Assembly: GCF_004208525.1 (NCBI RefSeq)
Contig: NZ_SGIT01000002.1
Span: forward strand, 1,364,001 to 1,428,000
Origin: Sphingobacterium corticibacterium
GTDB taxonomy: Bacteria > Bacteroidota > Bacteroidia > Sphingobacteriales > Sphingobacteriaceae
Direction of reading: 5' to 3'
DNA: 64,000 nucleotides
A model generated the notes under the pieces. The model searched no databases, had not been told where the DNA came from, and saw only the letters and a program-made list of their open reading frames with translations. A program made the position numbers and the translations under genes. Shown here one piece after another: positions 62,622 through 64,000 of the stretch (position 1 is its first letter; each line of letters starts with the position of its first letter).

Positions 62622-63851
62622 TTAACTAAGTAGAAAACATTCATCCCAGACAGGTTCGACATCACTTATGGCCGCAAGTAACACCAAGCCAATTCCCGAA
62701 ATTCCCTGAAGCAAACCAAATTCGGACTTCCACCCTCCATAGGATTGTGGATACCAAGCCTTATAACCTGCCGGCCCATCCGGGAAGACAGCCTTTCTTA
62801 GCATGTCGTCCAGCCAGTGAAGAGCAGATTCCTTAAAAACCGGATTTCCCGTGTACTGGTATAAGCGATTATAAATATGAGCGATACCTGCCGAACCATG
62901 GCAAAAACCAGCGTCGACTACACGTTCTTTAAGCGCATTTTTACGGGTGGTGCTTTGTAATAATACACTCATGGCAATCTCTTCCCATTCTTGATTCCCA
63001 ACGATCCCCGATACCTGCAACAATATGTAAGCAAGCCCGAGATCTCCATAGCACCAGGCAAGCCTTCCACCATAAACAGGATGGTCATCCTCTGCTGAAA
63101 TCATCGAAGGAAAAAACGAACCGGTTTCATCAGGAACGGATAACTTATGGGACAACATATACGATACTGTTCGGGAGAGAAGGTCATTGACGTTTTCCTG
63201 TGCAATGCCCATTTGGTAGACCTTGCCCAAGAAGCTGATGATGCTCGTCATACCATGTGACAGACTCAGGTTATATACTGCTTTTTTACCTTCCCCTTCT
63301 TGCAGATTAAACATGGACAGCCACTTTAGGCCATCTTGATCTGCGATAGCAGCTTTTGCCAAACCTTCAACCAGTGCAGCGATGTAACCCGCAGAACGAG
63401 CAGTCCTTCGTTTCATAAAATACAGGCCTATACCGATGGCATTGTGAAGGTAATCATAACGGCTCTCACCGATGTCTTTTTCCATAACTGCGTACAACAA
63501 CGCATCGTCATCAGAAAACAATTCGTCAGCATCCCCATCTATAAATCCCGCATCGATTAAATGATTTACAGCCCACCGAAACCCGGCCATACCATTGCAT
63601 AGACTATATGTGGAGGGATCATTGGAGTGATACATATCAAAGTTGTCCAAAATGATAGAACTCGCCTTTTCAATATATTTTTCCTTTCCTATATATCTAC
63701 CATAGTGGTAAAACAGGAGCGCGGCGCCGGTGTTACCCTCGCCCAGTAAAGAATGATTCTTGTGCAACTTTTCTTTTTCAAGTGTACCGATGATCGTGTC
63801 CAGCTGTTTTTGATTTCCCTCCAGTAAGGGTTCCCATTTTTGTTTATTCAT
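62622..63851 (-). CDS. LanC-like lanthionine cyclase
   Basis: 409-residue alpha/alpha-barrel cyclase. The zinc ligands are intact: Cys267 (RLAWCYGDLG), Cys317 and His318 (AGFCHGSAGI), and a catalytic histidine is likely His199 (SLSHGMTSII). LanC adds cysteine thiols to dehydrated residues to form (methyl)lanthionine rings. Its ATG overlaps the stop of the MG2-type gene by 4 bp (ATGA), and it is directly followed by the dehydratase gene. Confidence 0.95.
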   Translation of the reverse strand: MNKQKWEPLLEGNQKQLDTIIGTLEKEKLHKNHSLLGEGNTGAALLFYHYGRYIGKEKYIEKASSIILDNFDMYHSNDPSTYSLCNGMAGFRWAVNHLIDAGFIDGDADELFSDDDALLYAVMEKDIGESRYDYLHNAIGIGLYFMKRRTARSAGYIAALVEGLAKAAIADQDGLKWLSMFNLQEGEGKKAVYNLSLSHGMTSIISFLGKVYQMGIAQENVNDLLSRTVSYMLSHKLSVPDETGSFFPSMISAEDDHPVYGGRLAWCYGDLGLAYILLQVSGIVGNQEWEEIAMSVLLQSTTRKNALKERVVDAGFCHGSAGIAHIYNRLYQYTGNPVFKESALHWLDDMLRKAVFPDGPAGYKAWYPQSYGGWKSEFGLLQGISGIGLVLLAAISDVEPVWDECFLLS

Positions 63852-64000
63852 TTTATTATCACTTTAAAATGTCCGGTGCCCACCAGTGGGGCCAGTGTGT
63901 TCACGTCCAGTCCCTGTGCCACGATTTCGAAATCCCCGGTTACGTCCGAGGTGAAGAAACTGAACGTGGCTGTGCCATCCCTGTCCGTAACGATGTTGGG
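63848..64000 (-). CDS. C-terminal end of an MG2/TonB-plug-type protein (partial)
   Basis: The minus strand from the window edge reads in one frame for 50 codons to TGA (63848-63850). The peptide (PNIVTDRDGTATFSFFTSDV... ending HFKVIIK) closely matches the C-terminus of the protein at 39128-41782 (PNIVTDENGKASFDFYTSDE). It is therefore the end of a similar barrel-less MG2/TonB-plug protein. The stop overlaps the lanC start, so it is part of the lanthipeptide operon. The N-terminal bulk lies off the window. Confidence 0.78.
   Translation of the reverse strand, partial: PNIVTDRDGTATFSFFTSDVTGDFEIVAQGLDVNTLAPLVGTGHFKVIIK

Overview
The window looks like chromosome from a Bacteroidota bacterium of the Sphingobacteriaceae type (Sphingobacterium/Pedobacter-like). 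Evidence: Bacteroidota promoter elements of the form TAnnTTTG in front of many genes, weak or absent Shine-Dalgarno sequences, membrane-anchored TPR and HTH regulators, MG2/TonB-plug proteins, ExbD, TlpA-type thioredoxins and DUF4870 proteins, and close protein resemblance of the housekeeping genes (rlmN, purD, gcvP) to that phylum. Taxonomy is inferred from gene content, not from a marker-gene search.

Layout. 1-9.2 kb: a PadR regulator with a probable palindromic operator, VanZ-like and ComF proteins, RlmN, an LLM flavin oxidoreductase, a MiaE-type tRNA hydroxylase, a GMC oxidoreductase with its small gluconate-dehydrogenase-type partner, and a glycosyltransferase. 9.3-20.6 kb: a carbohydrate block with a secreted Ntn hydrolase, a CE7 acetyl esterase, a DUF3748 beta-propeller protein, then a catabolic cluster (DapA-family aldolase/lyase, SSS symporter, AraB-like FGGY kinase, L-fucose-isomerase-like enzyme) with a divergent AraC regulator. 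20.6-37.6 kb: a TPR/HTH membrane regulator, small membrane proteins, AKR, GNAT, threonine aldolase, a cysteine-less thioredoxin-fold protein, a MORN/TonB protein, GH1 beta-glucosidase, catalase, DOPA-dioxygenase-type enzyme, AraC, an ABC-F ATPase and tRNA-Glu. 37.7-53.9 kb: purD, a barrel-less MG2/TonB-plug protein, ExbD, enoyl-CoA hydratase, a phosphosugar mutase/NUDIX pair, a conserved protein of unknown function, an amidase, gcvP, a TlpA-like protein and a GT14-like glycosyltransferase.

53.96-64.0 kb (minus strand, open at the right edge) is the most interesting part: a tightly packed class I lanthipeptide operon. In transcription order it encodes the end of an MG2/TonB-plug-type protein, LanC cyclase, a LanB dehydratase split into a glutamylation protein and an elimination protein, a family 2 glycosyltransferase, a degenerate second elimination-domain-like protein, a C39 peptidase-containing ABC exporter and an HlyD adaptor. 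Several junctions overlap or are only 2-9 bp apart. No precursor peptide is visible in the window, so it probably lies beyond the right edge. The embedded glycosyltransferase suggests a glycosylated lanthipeptide or another tailoring step.

Non-coding structure includes a dispersed repeat of about 150 bp with a terminator-like hairpin at one end (two good copies and one partial inverted copy), several stem-loop terminators, possible leaderless promoters (rlmN, purD and the 46.2 kb gene), and palindromes over the padR and purD promoters. No CRISPR array, insertion sequence or rRNA gene was seen.
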